NCBI GenBank assembly: GCA_012515645.1
Contig: JAAYXY010000010.1
Span: forward strand, 1 to 5,263
Direction of reading: 5' to 3'
DNA: 5,263 nucleotides
Source: Candidatus Peribacteria bacterium
GTDB taxonomy: Bacteria > Patescibacteriota > Gracilibacteria > Peribacterales > Peribacteraceae
Part shown: positions 4,540 through 5,263 of the stretch, piece after piece
Numbering within the stretch: position 1 is the first letter of the stretch
Layout of the letters: the number at the start of each line of letters is the position of its first letter
Notes under the pieces: model-generated
What the model was told of the DNA's origin: nothing
The model's input: the letters and a program-made list of their open reading frames with translations, nothing else
The model's database searches: none
Translations under genes and position numbers: made by a program

Positions 4540-5263
4540 TTACTCGAAGATCTTATTTTGCATTGCTTTCATAATCGCGGAAACCGCATGTTGTGTGTAA
4601 TCGTTGCGTTGCTGGTTATTGATCAGAGATGCGCGGAACCCCCCAATCGCTCGTTTGCGGTTTGATAAGTAGAATGTGTTTTCCGGTGTGTACTGCGAGA
4701 GCAGAATAAAGCGTGTGCCGTTACGGATAGATTCCCTGTATGCGTTCTGACGGGGTTCGTCGCCTACCATTTTTGCCAGGGCATATGCATCATTTATGCC
4801 TTCCATGTGCGTCGATGTGGAACATCCAGGATTATTTTTGGGCACTCCGCCCACATAATCTTTGTATGCACTCTCCGTGATCTGATACCCGCGTATGAGC
4901 CAGTCAGCCATTTCGAACACGAAGTCTGCGACTTGCTGGTCTCGCGTTGCCTTGTATAGGAGCAAATTCGCCTGGATGTGCCAGGGCACGAATGCGGTGC
5001 TCCTATTTTCGCGCCAGTAATCACGGTAGTACGAAAACGCCGATCGTACTGATTGCACGTACTTTTCATTTCCTGTTTTTTCGTAGAGTTGCATCAGGGC
5101 CAACATGGCTTCTCCCGGGTAGAAGTTGATTCCTGAGTCGGAGTCTTTGCCAAAGTATGTGCTGTATGACCCGTCTGTTCTCTGTTGGTGCAGTATTCCC
5201 GCAGCCAGCTTGTCGCGCAGCGCAGCATTCGCCTGTGTTTCCGGCGCATGGAGCAGCGCGAGG
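4540..5263 (-). CDS. Alpha/alpha-toroid-like helical protein (partial, N-terminus beyond the right edge)
   Basis: The frame is open from the right edge to TAA at 4542-4540, giving 240 C-terminal residues. ATG 5106 is internal: 52 upstream codons read without a stop and continue the same kind of sequence. Paired helices with aromatic turns repeat every 45-60 residues. Examples in the visible fragment are G44-I-N-F-Y-P-G-E-A then L-A-L-M-Q-L-Y-E-K-T-G (52-64); A-F-V-P-W-H-I-Q-A-N-L-L-L-Y (about 91-104); and T-H-M-E-G-I-N-D-A-Y-A-L-A-K (about 151-165). The end reads D-Y-T-Q-H-A-V-S-A. This pattern suits the six-hairpin glycosidase/terpenoid-cyclase-like alpha/alpha toroids, which often act on sugars or polysaccharides. 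I do not recognise the exact family, and no catalytic residues can be named safely. The full protein must be much longer than this fragment. It sits upstream of tRNA-Met on the same strand. Confidence 0.7.
   Translation of the reverse strand, partial: LALLHAPETQANAALRDKLAAGILHQQRTDGSYSTYFGKDSDSGINFYPGEAMLALMQLYEKTGNEKYVQSVRSAFSYYRDYWRENRSTAFVPWHIQANLLLYKATRDQQVADFVFEMADWLIRGYQITESAYKDYVGGVPKNNPGCSTSTHMEGINDAYALAKMVGDEPRQNAYRESIRNGTRFILLSQYTPENTFYLSNRKRAIGGFRASLINNQQRNDYTQHAVSAIMKAMQNKIFE

Noticed and set aside
4540..5106. Start of the right-edge gene at ATG 5106
   Set aside because: The frame stays open to the window edge and upstream residues continue the same helical pattern, so this ATG is internal.

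Overview
The window looks like a stretch of chromosome from an uncultured bacterium, most likely from the Candidate Phyla Radiation (CPR/Patescibacteria), possibly a Peregrinibacteria-like group. This is inference, based on: a Mur ligase carrying an N-terminal membrane domain, grouped with a DegT-type aminotransferase and a FemAB-type transferase; tight gene packing; no clear Shine-Dalgarno sequence before any gene; and GC near one half by eye. UGA is a stop codon here (two genes end in TGA inside ATGA overlaps), so the UGA=Gly code of Gracilibacteria/Absconditabacteria does not apply. No ribosomal or other strong phylogenetic marker is present, so placement stays tentative.

Layout. Positions 1-3123 hold a minus-strand operon, read from right to left: a membrane-anchored MurF-like Mur ligase (3123-1546), a DegT/DnrJ/EryC1/StrS aminotransferase (1549-308) and a FemAB-family aminoacyl transferase (from 311, running off the left edge). 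Both junctions are 4-base ATGA overlaps. Positions 3124-3209 are a compact divergent control region with a good plus-strand promoter, a weaker minus-strand one and a 12-bp palindrome. It serves the operon and a small plus-strand gene (3210-3500) for a membrane-anchored protein with one EF-hand-like calcium loop. That gene converges on a minus-strand alpha/beta hydrolase (4276-3506), with only 5 bases between the stop codons. The hydrolase contains a GC-rich heptamer repeat ending in a run of nine G (plus strand). A 131-base spacer with a 9-bp inverted repeat leads to a minus-strand elongator tRNA-Met(CAT) with encoded CCA (4484-4408). Right of it lies the 3' part of a large minus-strand gene for an alpha/alpha-toroid-like helical protein, which runs off the right edge.

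How the genes may work together. The Mur ligase, aminotransferase and FemAB protein form a translationally coupled set whose families all act on cell-envelope precursors: ATP-dependent amide-bond formation, amino-sugar formation on nucleotide sugars, and aminoacyl-tRNA-dependent addition of amino acids. The ligase appears to have membrane helices where the UDP-MurNAc-binding domain of classical MurF should be. The operon may therefore modify a membrane-linked or unusual cell-wall precursor rather than perform the standard MurF step. That pathway is a hypothesis, not something the sequence proves.
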